Below are positions 1 to 9,568 of a stretch of 64,000 nt of DNA, piece by piece (position 1 is the stretch's first letter; the number at the start of each line of letters is the position of its first letter). The position numbers and the translations under genes are program-made. The notes beneath the pieces are model-generated. The model ran no database searches, was not told the DNA's origin, and saw nothing but the letters and a program-made list of their open reading frames with translations. This DNA is from Caballeronia temeraria (GTDB lineage Bacteria > Pseudomonadota > Gammaproteobacteria > Burkholderiales > Burkholderiaceae): NCBI RefSeq assembly GCF_001544795.2, contig NZ_FCOI02000010.1, positions 62,001-126,000 of the forward strand, given 5' to 3'.

Positions 1-432
1 CACGATGACATCCGCCTGCGCGAGCAGCGCCTCCTGCGCCTCGATGCGCGCGGGCGTCACTTCGGCGTTGCTGCCCGCGACGATGACGATCGCATTCTGG
101 CTCGCGTCATCGACGACGATGAGCGCCACGCCCGTCGGCGCGCTCGCACTCGTCGAGAGCGCCGCGCAGTCGATGCCTTCCGCTTCGAGACTGCCCTTGA
201 GCGTCGCGCCGTTCGAATCGCCGCCGACGCAGCCGATCATCGCGACCTGCGCGCCGAGACGCGCCGCGGCGACGGCCTGATTGCCGCCCTTGCCGCCCGG
301 CACCTGCGCGAACGCGTGTCCGGCGAGCGTTTCGCCCGGTCGCGGCAGACGCGGCGCGCGCGCGACCAGATCCATATTGAGGCTGCCGACCACGGTCACG
401 CGGCCTTGTCTGGCGCTGTCGCCCATCTTCAT
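1..432 (-). CDS. rbsK: Ribokinase, N-terminal part (runs off window edge)
   Basis: PfkB-family sugar kinase that phosphorylates ribose to ribose-5-phosphate in the cytoplasm, feeding the pentose phosphate pathway. The 144 codons present begin MKMGDSARQG and show the family N-terminal signature: VVGSLNMDLV near residue 13, then VPGGKGGNQAVAAARLGAQV around residue 40, the sugar-binding GGKGxNQ motif. The C-terminal half with the catalytic Asp and ATP site lies beyond the left edge. A second ATG two codons in is possible; I chose the first because a purine-rich AGGGAA lies about ten bases upstream. It is the last visible gene of the rbs operon, 20 bases after rbsR. The ribose assignment rests on this context; the kinase family itself is clear. 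Confidence 0.93.
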   Translation of the reverse strand, partial: MKMGDSARQGRVTVVGSLNMDLVARAPRLPRPGETLAGHAFAQVPGGKGGNQAVAAARLGAQVAMIGCVGGDSNGATLKGSLEAEGIDCAALSTSASAPTGVALIVVDDASQNAIVIVAGSNAEVTPARIEAQEALLAQADVIV

Positions 433-452
433 GTCCTGGTTGAATTCCCTGG

Positions 453-1475
453 TTACGCCTTCGCGCCGCGCGACTCGGGCACGACCGCGGTCGATTCGCG
501 GCGCACGAGGCGCGGTGCCACCACGCGCCGGCGCGTCGTGCCGGCAAGCTTGCCGGTGATGCGGTCGATCAGCGTCTGCGCGGCCATTTCGCCGAGCGCG
601 CGCACCGATTGTCCCACCGTCGACAAAGCCGGATACGTATAGCGCGACAGCTCGACATCGTCAAAACCGATGATCGAGCAATCCGTCGGCACGTTGATGT
701 GACGCTCCGCCGCCGCACGCAGCGCGCCGATGCCCATCATGTCGTTGCAGGCGAAGATCGCCGTCGGCTTCATGTTGTCGAGCAGGAGCGAGGCCGCGGC
801 GTAACCGCCCGTCGCGGAAAAATCGCTCTGCTGGATCGCGTTCGGCTCGATTTCCATGCCGCGCTCGGCCATCGCGCGGATAAAGCCGTGAAGGCGCATC
901 GCGGACACGGCGGTCGCGACCGGCCCGGTGATGCAGCCGATCTTCGAATGCCCGAGTTGCAGCAGATGCTTGGTCGCGAGATACGCGCCCTTTTCGTGGT
1001 CGATCTGCACGAGGTCCGACTGCAGCCCTTCGATATTGCGATCGACGATCACGAGCGGTTCGCGCGCGCCCGCGAGGCATTGCGCGAGCACGGAATCCTC
1101 GCCCGCCGATGCGATCACCAGCCCGTCGATGCGCTTTTCCTGCAGCACGCGCAGATAGTTGCGCTGCTTCGCGGGATCGTCGTCGGAATTGCAGAAGAAC
1201 ACGCAATAGCCGTTCTTCGCGCAGCCATCCTCGACGCCGCGCGCGAGCTCGGCGAAATACGGATTCGTTGCGTTCGGCACGAGCAGGCCGATGGTCGCCG
1301 TCGAACGCGCCTTCAGCGAGCGCGCGACCGCCGACGGCACGTAGTCGAGCTCAAGGATCGCCCGCTCGACTTTCGCCCGCACGTCGGCCGACACCGGCCG
1401 CGAATTGTTCACTACGTGGGATACCGTCGTAAACGACACCCCGGCAATGGCTGCCACGTCTTTGATCGTCGCCAT
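453..1475 (-). CDS. rbsR: LacI-family transcriptional regulator, probable ribose repressor RbsR
   Basis: 340-aa repressor of the LacI/GalR family. Residues 1-50 are the helix-turn-helix (TIKDVAAIAGVSFTTVSHVV) plus the hinge helix (YVPSAVARSLK); residues 60-330 are a periplasmic-binding-protein-like sugar sensor (IGLLVPNATNPYFAELARGV, IGFDDVELSRYTYPALSTV). The ATG before ATIKDV is the natural start since the HTH follows at once; a longer reading adds 21 unrelated residues. It sits inside the operon between the permease gene and rbsK, so it is likely co-transcribed and autoregulated with ribose (or a derivative) as inducer. Ligand identity is inferred from the neighbours. A short unexplained gap of about 190 bases separates it from rbsC and could carry an internal promoter. 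Confidence 0.92.
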   Translation of the reverse strand: MATIKDVAAIAGVSFTTVSHVVNNSRPVSADVRAKVERAILELDYVPSAVARSLKARSTATIGLLVPNATNPYFAELARGVEDGCAKNGYCVFFCNSDDDPAKQRNYLRVLQEKRIDGLVIASAGEDSVLAQCLAGAREPLVIVDRNIEGLQSDLVQIDHEKGAYLATKHLLQLGHSKIGCITGPVATAVSAMRLHGFIRAMAERGMEIEPNAIQQSDFSATGGYAAASLLLDNMKPTAIFACNDMMGIGALRAAAERHINVPTDCSIIGFDDVELSRYTYPALSTVGQSVRALGEMAAQTLIDRITGKLAGTTRRRVVAPRLVRRESTAVVPESRGAKA

Positions 1476-1665
1476 ACATCGTCCTTCGCTTTTCTTAGGT
1501 CTTGCTGTCTTATTGGTCGTAAGGCGTCCGGCGCGCACATCATGTCATGCGCCGCTTTGCTTTCCCCGCGCCCTGTCTGCTTCGTCGTCTGCCGCCGCTG
1601 CGGCCTGTTACCGTGGCCGGCTGCGCTCTGCCCCGTGCGGTGCGCCTGCCTGCGCCGTCCCTCAA

Positions 1666-2655
1666 TCAAACCCGCTTTCTTCTGCTGCGGTATGTGTCCA
1701 GCACCACCGCCACCACGATCACCGCGCCGGTAATGATGCGCTTGGTCGGTTCGTTCGCGCCGATCTGCGCCAGTCCCGCCGCCAGCACGGAGATGATCAA
1801 CACCCCGAAAAACGTGCTGATGACCGAGCCGCGCCCGCCCATCAGGCTCGTTCCGCCGATCACGACCGCCGCGATCACCTGCAGCTCCAGCCCCGCGCCG
1901 GCGTTCGGATCGGCGGCTTCGAGGCGCGAAATCTGGAACAGCGCCGCGAGCCCCGAGAATGCGCCCATCAACGCGAAAACGATCACCTTGTACGGCCGCG
2001 GATTCACGCCCGCGAGACGCACGGCTTCCTCGTTCGTACCGATACCTACCAGATATCGGCCAAAAACCGTCCGGGTCAAGACCAGATGCGCAATTATCAT
2101 GACGGCGACCGCGATCAGGAACGCGGGCGAGATGCCGAACGCGATCGGATTCGACAGAAAATCGAACGCATCGCCGATATACGCCGTGCGCGAGTTCGTC
2201 ATCTGATACGCGAGCCCGCGCGCGCCTTCCAGCACGCCGAGCGACACGATGAACGACGGAATCCGCCACGCCACCGTGACGAGTCCGGTCACCGTGCCCG
2301 TGAGCGCGGCGGCCGCGAGCCCGATCAGCGCGGCCGGAAACGCCGGCCAGTGCCACTTGAGCGCGGCCACGCTCACCACCGATGCCCCCAGCGCCAGCAC
2401 CGAGCCCACCGAAAGATCGATGCTCGCGATGATCAGCACGAACGTCATGCCGACCGACATCACGACGAGATCCGGAATCTGGTTCGCGATCGTGCTGAAC
2501 GTGTCGTACGTCAGAAAGTGCGAGCTCAGTACCGAAAACAGCGCGATCATCGCGGCGAGCGCGCCCGCGAGACCCAGGTAGTTCGACAATCCGAGCCGCG
2601 TGCCGACGCCTTTGGTGCTCTTCGGTGCGTCGGCGGGCAGATTCGCTTCGCTCAT
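1666..2655 (-). CDS. rbsC: Ribose ABC transporter permease
   Basis: 329-aa inner-membrane permease of the branched-chain/ribose type (BPD_transp_2). It is strongly hydrophobic with eight to ten predicted helices after a polar start, and carries the family features VLIIASIDLSVGSVLALGAS and the late loop VIGGTSLMGGRGSVISTFFG, characteristic of RbsC/XylH/AraH permeases and thought to contact the ATPase. Length matches E. coli RbsC (321 aa). Its ATG directly follows the stop of rbsA (TGAATG), so the two are almost certainly translationally coupled. It works as a dimer with RbsA and the periplasmic receptor RbsB. Substrate preference is assigned from the linked ribokinase gene. Confidence 0.94.
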   Translation of the reverse strand: MSEANLPADAPKSTKGVGTRLGLSNYLGLAGALAAMIALFSVLSSHFLTYDTFSTIANQIPDLVVMSVGMTFVLIIASIDLSVGSVLALGASVVSVAALKWHWPAFPAALIGLAAAALTGTVTGLVTVAWRIPSFIVSLGVLEGARGLAYQMTNSRTAYIGDAFDFLSNPIAFGISPAFLIAVAVMIIAHLVLTRTVFGRYLVGIGTNEEAVRLAGVNPRPYKVIVFALMGAFSGLAALFQISRLEAADPNAGAGLELQVIAAVVIGGTSLMGGRGSVISTFFGVLIISVLAAGLAQIGANEPTKRIITGAVIVVAVVLDTYRSRRKRV

Positions 2656-4245
<1,590 letters not shown>

Positions 4246-4460
4246 GGGGCGCTTCAGGGGTTCGCTGTGCATCCTCGTGGTGGTCCCGCATGGCTGCGGA
4301 AAAGGCCGCGCGCCTCGACGCTCGCGGCTTCCGGCGTGTTCCACACCTTTCGCGCGAAAAGTCCGCTGAAGTGCGCGGATCGCGTCCGCGCCGTCTGCCT
4401 TTCGCGCTCGTCAGTCTGTTATCGGCACGCCTGCCGCGAACTTGAGGCTTCGCGACGCGC

Positions 4461-5423
4461 TTACTTCGTCACGAGATCGACAGGCGTTTCGACGACCTGC
4501 GACAGCTCCGACTGCTTCTTGTGGCCGGCGATCGCCTTCAGCGCCACGTCGATGCCGAATACCGCCTGCTTCGCCGCGTACTGGTCGGCGGTCGCGAGCA
4601 CGCGGCCGTCCTTGAGCATCGGCTTGATCGCGCCGATGTTGTCGAAGCCGACCACCTGCACCTTGCCCGCCTTGCCCGCCGCGCGAATCGCCGACACGGC
4701 GCCGATCGCCATGTTGTCGTTGTCGCACAGGAGCGCCTTCACGTTCGGGTTCGCGTTCAGGATCTGCGAGGCGACTGCGTTGCCCTTGTCGATTTCCCAT
4801 TCGCCCGACTGCAGGGCAACGACCTTCATACCGGCCGCGTCCATCGCCTCCTTGAAGCCCGCGCTGCGCGCCTGCGAGTTCGTGGTGGTCGTCACGCCTT
4901 CGATGATCGCGACTTCATCGCCCTTCTTCAGCTTCGGCGCGAGATAGTCGCCGACCTTCCTCGCGCCCTTCTTGTTGTCCGGTCCGACGAACGGCACGTT
5001 CAGATCCTTCGACTTGAGCACGTCCGGATCGAGCCGGTTGTCGATATTCACGACGATGATGCCCGCGTCCGCCGCCTTCTTGATGACCGGCACGAGCGCC
5101 TTCGAATCCGCCGGCGCGATGACGAGCGCGTCGACTTTCGACACGATCATCTGCTCGACGATGCGGATCTGCGCCGCCGTGTCGGTCTCGTCCTTGATGC
5201 CGTTGGTGATCAGGTCGAACTGGTTCTTGTTGTGCGCCTGATAGTCCTTCGCGCCGTTTTCCATCGTCAGGAAGAACTCGTTGGCGAGCGATTTCATGAC
5301 GAGCGCGACCTTGGGTTTGCCCGCGGTCTGCGCGAATGCGGATGACGAGGCGAACGGCAATGCGGCGCACGCGGCGAGCGCGACGCCAGCCTTGAGGACG
5401 CGTCGGCGGATGATTCGGTTCAT
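4461..5423 (-). CDS. rbsB: Ribose-binding periplasmic protein
   Basis: 320-aa sugar receptor of the Peripla_BP_4 type that hands ligand to the RbsA/RbsC importer. Residues 1-31 are an export signal ending in SSAFA-QTAG, with an arginine-rich start (RRRVLKAGVAL) that also resembles a twin-arginine motif. The mature part shows the family landmarks VALVMKSLANEFFLTMENGA, IVVNIDNRLD, TTTTNSQARSAGFKEAM and VVGFDNIGAIKPML. The start is fixed by GGAGAT six bases before the ATG. It is the first gene of the operon; a gap of about 200 bases follows before rbsA, longer than the later junctions, which may allow extra production of the receptor. No rbsD is present. Confidence 0.93.
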   Translation of the reverse strand: MNRIIRRRVLKAGVALAACAALPFASSSAFAQTAGKPKVALVMKSLANEFFLTMENGAKDYQAHNKNQFDLITNGIKDETDTAAQIRIVEQMIVSKVDALVIAPADSKALVPVIKKAADAGIIVVNIDNRLDPDVLKSKDLNVPFVGPDNKKGARKVGDYLAPKLKKGDEVAIIEGVTTTTNSQARSAGFKEAMDAAGMKVVALQSGEWEIDKGNAVASQILNANPNVKALLCDNDNMAIGAVSAIRAAGKAGKVQVVGFDNIGAIKPMLKDGRVLATADQYAAKQAVFGIDVALKAIAGHKKQSELSQVVETPVDLVTK

Positions 5424-5547
5424 GCGGATCTCCAGTGCTTTTTCTGGTTTGTTGGTCTTTCGAGATGCAGCGAACACGAGCAACGCGTCTTTCGATCCGC
5501 GCCGGAGGATCACGCGCCAAAGCTTTCGATCGCTCTTTCGGGCGCGG

Positions 5548-5560
5548 TTTCAACGTTTGC
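5548..5560 (-). promoter_or_regulatory. Candidate LacI-type operator upstream of rbsB
   Basis: An imperfect palindrome centred on AACGTT (TTTCAACGTTTGC on the plus strand) lies about 125 bases before rbsB. LacI-family repressors, including RbsR, favour palindromes with a central CG such as GAAACGTTTC. Only about four of six positions per half-site are symmetric, so this is a suggestion, not a firm site. Confidence 0.3.
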
Positions 5561-5691
5561 TCGCCGTCGATTCTCGTAGCACCGGCGTCGGAGGTCAATC
5601 GGGCTAACGTGTAGTGGACATGCGACAACGCCGCCGAACGGCTGCTCGACGGCGTTGATGGTTGCCAGCAGGCAAAGCGTTGCGGCGCGAA

Positions 5692-5973
5692 TCAGAGATC
5701 CTCGACCGACTGCCCTTCCACCTTGTTGTCGATGATGTCGCGCGCGTAGTCGATGCCCGCGCGCGTGGCGTCGATCGGGCTGTCGAACGGTTCCTGCTCG
5801 GGCACGCCGAACATGACGGAGCGGCCATTGTCACCATGTGCGCTCTTCGCGATCGTCACGACGATGTCGAAATGCCGCGGGCCGTCCTCCGGGTCGTCGC
5901 GCTCTTTCGCGCGCCGCAACGCCTGCACCTTGATTTCAAAACCTTTGTAATGGTCGGACAACGGCGTGGACAT
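5692..5973 (-). CDS. Small conserved hypothetical protein, 93 aa
   Basis: A 93-aa soluble, acidic protein beginning MSTPLSDHYKGFEIKVQALR. No signal peptide or membrane segment is visible. It contains a beta-rich core (HFDIVVTIAKSAHGDN, RSVMFGVPEQEPFDS) ending in IDATRAGIDYARDIIDNKVE, a layout seen in small stress-type proteins of Burkholderiaceae, but I cannot name the family. Coding is supported by a strong ribosome site (AGGAGG, seven bases before the ATG) and codon use like its neighbours. A longer in-frame reading adds 27 residues without a ribosome site and was not used. It stands alone between the rbs operon and psiF. Confidence 0.75.
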   Translation of the reverse strand: MSTPLSDHYKGFEIKVQALRRAKERDDPEDGPRHFDIVVTIAKSAHGDNGRSVMFGVPEQEPFDSPIDATRAGIDYARDIIDNKVEGQSVEDL

Positions 5974-6202
5974 GAAGCGCCTCCTGGCTGCGTGATCGCT
6001 CGCACGATCATACGTCGAGTTTTTCGCAATGCGTGTCGTGAAAGGCGTTTGCAAGCGCCGTTCCAGGCAGTCGCAGCTTGCCTCCCGATTTCACCTTATC
6101 CCACACACCGTTGATATTCGGTTTGCCATAATGCGCGGGCGGCATGCCGCTAGCGATGCGCGCCGTCGAAAAACAACCGTTACTCAAATCAGGGATCGTC
6201 AC

Positions 6203-6499
6203 ATGAAAATTCGAGCCACTGCCCTCATTGCCGTGTTGAGCCTGACGCTCGGCGCACATGCCGCCTTCGCCGCCAACAGCCAGCAAAGCAAGATGACCGA
6301 CTGCAACAAGCAGGCAGGCGACAAGAAAGGCGACGATCGCAAGGCGTTCATGAAGAGTTGCCTGTCCGCCGCACCCGCCGCCGCATCCGCACCGATGACG
6401 CAGCAACAGAAGATGACCGCGTGCAACAGCCAGGCAGGCGACAAGAAAGGCGACGACCGCAAGAGCTTCATGAAGAGCTGTCTCAGCAACAAGGGCTGA
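6203..6499 (+). CDS. psiF: PsiF-repeat family exported protein
   Basis: 98-aa secreted protein of the PsiF family, named for a phosphate-starvation-inducible E. coli gene of unknown function. Residues 1-22 are a signal peptide (AVLSLTLGAHAAFA-A). The mature protein is two near-identical repeats, each with the pattern KMTxCNxQAGDKKGDDRKxF followed by MKSCLS, so two Cys per repeat that could form disulfides in the periplasm. The repeats are joined by an Ala-rich linker (AAPAAASAP). The start was chosen because the signal peptide begins there; the reading frame is open further upstream but that part has no coding character. No phosphate-regulon site was recognised upstream. Confidence 0.88.
   Translation: MKIRATALIAVLSLTLGAHAAFAANSQQSKMTDCNKQAGDKKGDDRKAFMKSCLSAAPAAASAPMTQQQKMTACNSQAGDKKGDDRKSFMKSCLSNKG
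6281..6488 (+). repeat. Tandem 120-bp direct repeat inside psiF
   Basis: Two copies of an approximately 88-base stretch start at 6281 and 6401, exactly 120 bases apart, and are nearly identical at DNA level (for example AGGCGACAAGAAAGGCGACG in both). They encode the two PsiF repeats. The high nucleotide identity suggests recent duplication or gene conversion. Confidence 0.9.
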
Positions 6500-6720
6500 T
6501 CGCGCTTTTTCCGCATCCGCGCCGCGCCGTTCGCGCGCGGCGACCCTTTCCTAATTACGCTGCCTACCAGCCGATATTGCACTGCACCCAAGCTGGTGAT
6601 TCGCACCGTCGTCTTTTTCTCATAAGATGACGCGAAGGCGGCCCCCTCACGAATACAAGATACAAGCCATCGGCCGCCGCCGCATCGAGCGAGGCGAAAT
6701 GCCACGCATGGAGGCATCGG

Positions 6721-7191
6721 ATGGCATGGAGACACAAAAACCGCTGGTTCAGGCGGTGGCTCGTGATAATCACGTTCTGGTTCGTGCCGGTGCTGATCGT
6801 CGCGGTGAATGAAGTGCGGGAGGAGATGGCGTACAACACCGTCGATCTTCAGAAAGCACTGTCGACGTGGGAACTGAGCGACGCGCAACGTGCCGCCGGC
6901 GCCGCCACGCGCTGCCGCGGCACGCCCGAGGAAGCGCGCGCCGCCGGCTGTCCCGCCGATGTCCTCACGGCCAACGCGCCGAAGCATCAGGAAGCCCTCG
7001 CCGAATATGCGCATCGCAAGTCGACGCTCGCGGACTATCTCTGGCATGCGTTCGTCGGTTACTGGATCGTGCCCGCCGCGTTCCTGCTGGTGGTCGGCAT
7101 GTTGATCGGCGGTGTCAGACGCGCATTGCGGCGGCCGCAGCATGCGCCGGCATCGCCTGCCGCCGAAGTAAAAACGACGACCCATCCGTGA
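6721..7191 (+). CDS. Hypothetical membrane protein with two transmembrane helices
   Basis: 156-aa protein I do not recognise. An N-terminal helix at about residues 14-32 (VIITFWFVPVLIVAVN) is preceded by a basic stretch (RHKNRWFRR), giving a cytoplasmic N-terminus. A central polar region of about 80 residues holding two Cys (TRCRGTPEEA and AGCPADVL), likely periplasmic, is followed by a second helix at about 112-135 (GYWIVPAAFLLVVGMLIGG) and a basic cytoplasmic tail. GGAGG six bases before the ATG supports the start. It lies 220 bases after psiF on the same strand, and no operon partner is evident. Function unknown. Confidence 0.72.
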   Translation: MAWRHKNRWFRRWLVIITFWFVPVLIVAVNEVREEMAYNTVDLQKALSTWELSDAQRAAGAATRCRGTPEEARAAGCPADVLTANAPKHQEALAEYAHRKSTLADYLWHAFVGYWIVPAAFLLVVGMLIGGVRRALRRPQHAPASPAAEVKTTTHP

Positions 7192-7582
7192 GCGGCGCTC
7201 GGGTACGGTCGTTGCTACTTCCTTTGGCGGTTTTCACGTACGACCTTAAGGCGGCGCCACGAAAATTCTGCTTGCCTTGGGGTGCGCTTCGGGCGAAAAC
7301 TCCGTTTCCATTTCGGTTTGGTCGAAGCTTCGTCTACCCTTATGAAGATGCAGCGCGCGGTCGAAAGATTTGTGTAATTTAGCGTCCCGCTTCACAGTGA
7401 TAGGGACGGATTCGGAGTAAGCTAGGTTCGGTTTGTTGCCCGAATGTTGCGAAGCCTGAAAACCCAAGCCTGACAAGGCTTTCGGCGCACGGGCCGGGTT
7501 CGCATTTCATGTTGCTGTGCTATAACTTGCGTGCCTCACCCTCCCGCTCTATGGGGTTTCCTAAATTCCACGATGGAGAACA
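7192..7582. other. 391-bp intergenic region without a recognisable gene
   Basis: The stretch between the membrane protein and the SYLF lipoprotein is AT-richer than its surroundings and has only short frames with no coding character. Its right end carries the candidate promoter listed separately. I see no RNA gene, repeat or convincing terminator in the rest. Confidence 0.6.
7499..7526 (+). promoter_or_regulatory. Candidate sigma-70 promoter for the SYLF lipoprotein
   Basis: TTCGCA (-35-like) and TATAAC (-10, five of six) are separated by 16 bases, about 57 bases before the lipoprotein ATG. The -35 match is weak, so this rests mainly on the -10 box and position. Confidence 0.4.
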
Positions 7583-8176
7583 ATGATGCAAAGACGAAAC
7601 TTCATGCTCAAGTCGACCGCCGTTCTGGCGCTGGGAGGCCTCGCGCTTGCCGGCTGCACGGCAAACCGGAACGCCGGCAGCGAAGCGGCTGCGGGCGCCG
7701 CCGATGACCGCCGCGCCATCGACGCAGATGTCGACAGCACGATTCAGCGTCTCTATGCCACCGTCGGCGGCTCGCGTGAACTCGTCGCGAAAGCGCGCGG
7801 CGTGCTGGTGTTCCCGTCGGTACTTCAGGCCGGCTTCATCGTCGGCGCGCAATACGGCAAGGGCGCGCTGCGCGTGGGCGGCAGCAGCGTCGGCTATTAC
7901 AGCACGACGTCCGGCTCGTTCGGCCTGCAGGCAGGCGCGCAGTCGAAGGCGCTGATCTTCCTGTTCATGACGCAGGACGCGCTCGACAAATTCCGCAACT
8001 CGGATGGCTGGTCGGCGGGCGCGGATGCATCCGTGGCGCTGGTCAGGATGGGCGCGAACGGCGTGATCGACACGACCACCGCGACCAAGCCGGTCGAGGC
8101 GATCGTGCTGACGAACGCCGGTCTGATGGCCGACGTGTCGCTGCAAGGCACGAAGGTGTCGCGCATCAAGTACTGA
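7583..8176 (+). CDS. SYLF/YSC84-domain lipoprotein
   Basis: 197-aa predicted lipoprotein. The N-terminus MMQRRNFMLKSTAVLALGG combines a twin-arginine-like motif (RRNFMLK) with a lipobox LAGC at about residue 29-32, so it may be a Tat-exported lipoprotein. The rest is a SYLF (YSC84) domain: VDSTIQRLYATVGGSRELV, KARGVLVFPSVLQAGFIVGA and the repeated glycine-rich segments GYYSTTSGSFGLQAGAQSKA. In eukaryotes this domain binds phosphoinositides; bacterial versions are abundant envelope proteins of unknown role. A start one codon later (second Met) is equally possible. A strong terminator follows, so it is probably a single-gene unit. Confidence 0.88.
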   Translation: MMQRRNFMLKSTAVLALGGLALAGCTANRNAGSEAAAGAADDRRAIDADVDSTIQRLYATVGGSRELVAKARGVLVFPSVLQAGFIVGAQYGKGALRVGGSSVGYYSTTSGSFGLQAGAQSKALIFLFMTQDALDKFRNSDGWSAGADASVALVRMGANGVIDTTTATKPVEAIVLTNAGLMADVSLQGTKVSRIKY

Positions 8177-8205
8177 GCGCGTCGCGCTTTTCGCGCGGCG
8201 AATGC

Positions 8206-8256
8206 AAAACCGCCGTGTGGTGCGATCTTCCGGGTCGCGCCGCACGGCGGTTTTTT
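8206..8256 (+). terminator. Rho-independent terminator
   Basis: An AAAACCGCCGTG left arm pairs with CACGGCGGTTTT, followed by a run of six T, 30 bases after the SYLF gene. Confidence 0.85.
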
Positions 8257-8269
8257 GTTGATGCCGAAC

Positions 8270-9340
8270 TCAGGTGGACGTCGCGCGATCGATCACCTTG
8301 AAGCGCGCCCGCTTTTGCGCGCGCACGACGGACTGATACGCATCGAGATATTGCCGCGCCATGCGGTGCGACGTGAAGCGTTCCTCGAAGCGCTTGCGCA
8401 CGCGCTCGCGCGACAGCGTATGCAGGCGGTTCACCGCCGCCACCGCACCGATCTCATCCTCGACGATGAAGCCCGACACGCCCTCGTCCAACACTTCCGG
8501 CACGGAGCCGCGATTGAACGCGATGACCGGCGTGCCGCACGCCATCGATTCGATCATCACGAGGCCGAAAGGCTCCGGCCAGTCGATCGGAAACAGCAGC
8601 GCGTGCGCGCCCGACAGGAACTCGGCCTTCTGGCTGTCGTTGATTTCCCCGATGTATTCGACATAAGGCAGCTTCAGGAGCGGCGCGATTTCGCGCTCGA
8701 AGTACTCGTGATCCGCGAAGTCGACCTTGGCGGCGATCTTGATCGGCAGGCCGCACCGGCCCGCGATGCGAATGGCCGTATCGACGCGCTTTTCCGGCGA
8801 GATGCGTCCGAGAAACGCCAGGTATTTCTGCTCCACCGGCTGCGGCACGAAAAGCTTTTCCGGCAGACCGTGATAGACGGTGCTGACCCACTTCGCCTGC
8901 GGCAGCGGATGGCGTTGCGCATCGGAGATGGAGACGACGGGCGCCGTGTCGAAGGTATCGAACACGGGCTGCTGCTCGGGCAGATCGAGGCGGCCGTGCA
9001 TCGTCGTCAGGAAGGGCGTGTCCTGGCGCTTGAAGAGCGAGAACGAGTAATAGTCCATGTGAAAGTGCAGGACGTCGAACTCTTCGGCGCGGCGGCGCAC
9101 CAGTTCCATCAGCAGCATATGAGGCGCGATGCGATCGCGGATCGCCGGGTCGAGCCGCAACGCGCGCGGCCAGACGGGCTCCAGGTTGGCGCTGGTCTGC
9201 GAATCGCCGGTGGCGAAGAGCGTCACATCGTGACCGAGCTCGACGAGCGCCTCGGTGAGATACGACACGACGCGCTCGGTCCCGCCGTAGAGCTTCGGCG
9301 GCACCGATTCGGTCAGCGGAGCAATCTGGGCAATTCTCAT
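8270..9340 (-). CDS. GT4-family glycosyltransferase
   Basis: 356-aa GT-B fold glycosyltransferase. The N-terminal half has MRIAQIAPLTESVPPKLYGG followed by TERVVSYLTEALVELGHDVT, the usual acceptor-side motif of retaining family 4 enzymes. The C-terminal half has FLGRISPEKRVDTAIRIA and the nucleotide-sugar E-x7-E region PEPFGLVMIESMACGTPVIA followed by GSVPEVLDEGVSGFIV. No membrane segment is seen, so it is cytoplasmic. GGAGA nine bases upstream supports this ATG over an in-frame ATG 15 bases earlier. It sits downstream of otsA on the same strand, 228 bases away, hinting at a role in a compatible solute or surface glycan, but donor and acceptor cannot be read from sequence. Confidence 0.88.
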   Translation of the reverse strand: MRIAQIAPLTESVPPKLYGGTERVVSYLTEALVELGHDVTLFATGDSQTSANLEPVWPRALRLDPAIRDRIAPHMLLMELVRRRAEEFDVLHFHMDYYSFSLFKRQDTPFLTTMHGRLDLPEQQPVFDTFDTAPVVSISDAQRHPLPQAKWVSTVYHGLPEKLFVPQPVEQKYLAFLGRISPEKRVDTAIRIAGRCGLPIKIAAKVDFADHEYFEREIAPLLKLPYVEYIGEINDSQKAEFLSGAHALLFPIDWPEPFGLVMIESMACGTPVIAFNRGSVPEVLDEGVSGFIVEDEIGAVAAVNRLHTLSRERVRKRFEERFTSHRMARQYLDAYQSVVRAQKRARFKVIDRATST

Positions 9341-9568
9341 CGTTATCGTCTCCATGCAGGTATCGACGTGCGGCGGACGTCGTATGCCAGCCGCAACGCG
9401 CATCGAGTATGACAGCGGACCGAAAGCTCGGCCAACGAGGTTTGCCCTTAGGTGAGCCCGCCGTCCGCCGCGATGAAGGCATTATCGAGTGCAAAAGCGC
9501 CCGTCATGACCGCCTCTTGCACTTTCATCGCTCTGTTACAGGGCCGAAACAATCGTTTCGCGGGACGG

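Noticed and set aside
609..1733. 374-codon frame opposite rbsR
   Set aside because: Arg/His-rich, no ribosome site, and rbsR is a convincing LacI-family gene.
7246..7476. 76-codon frame in the 7.2-7.6 kb gap
   Set aside because: No ribosome site, no signal, unusual composition, and it overlaps a likely non-coding region.
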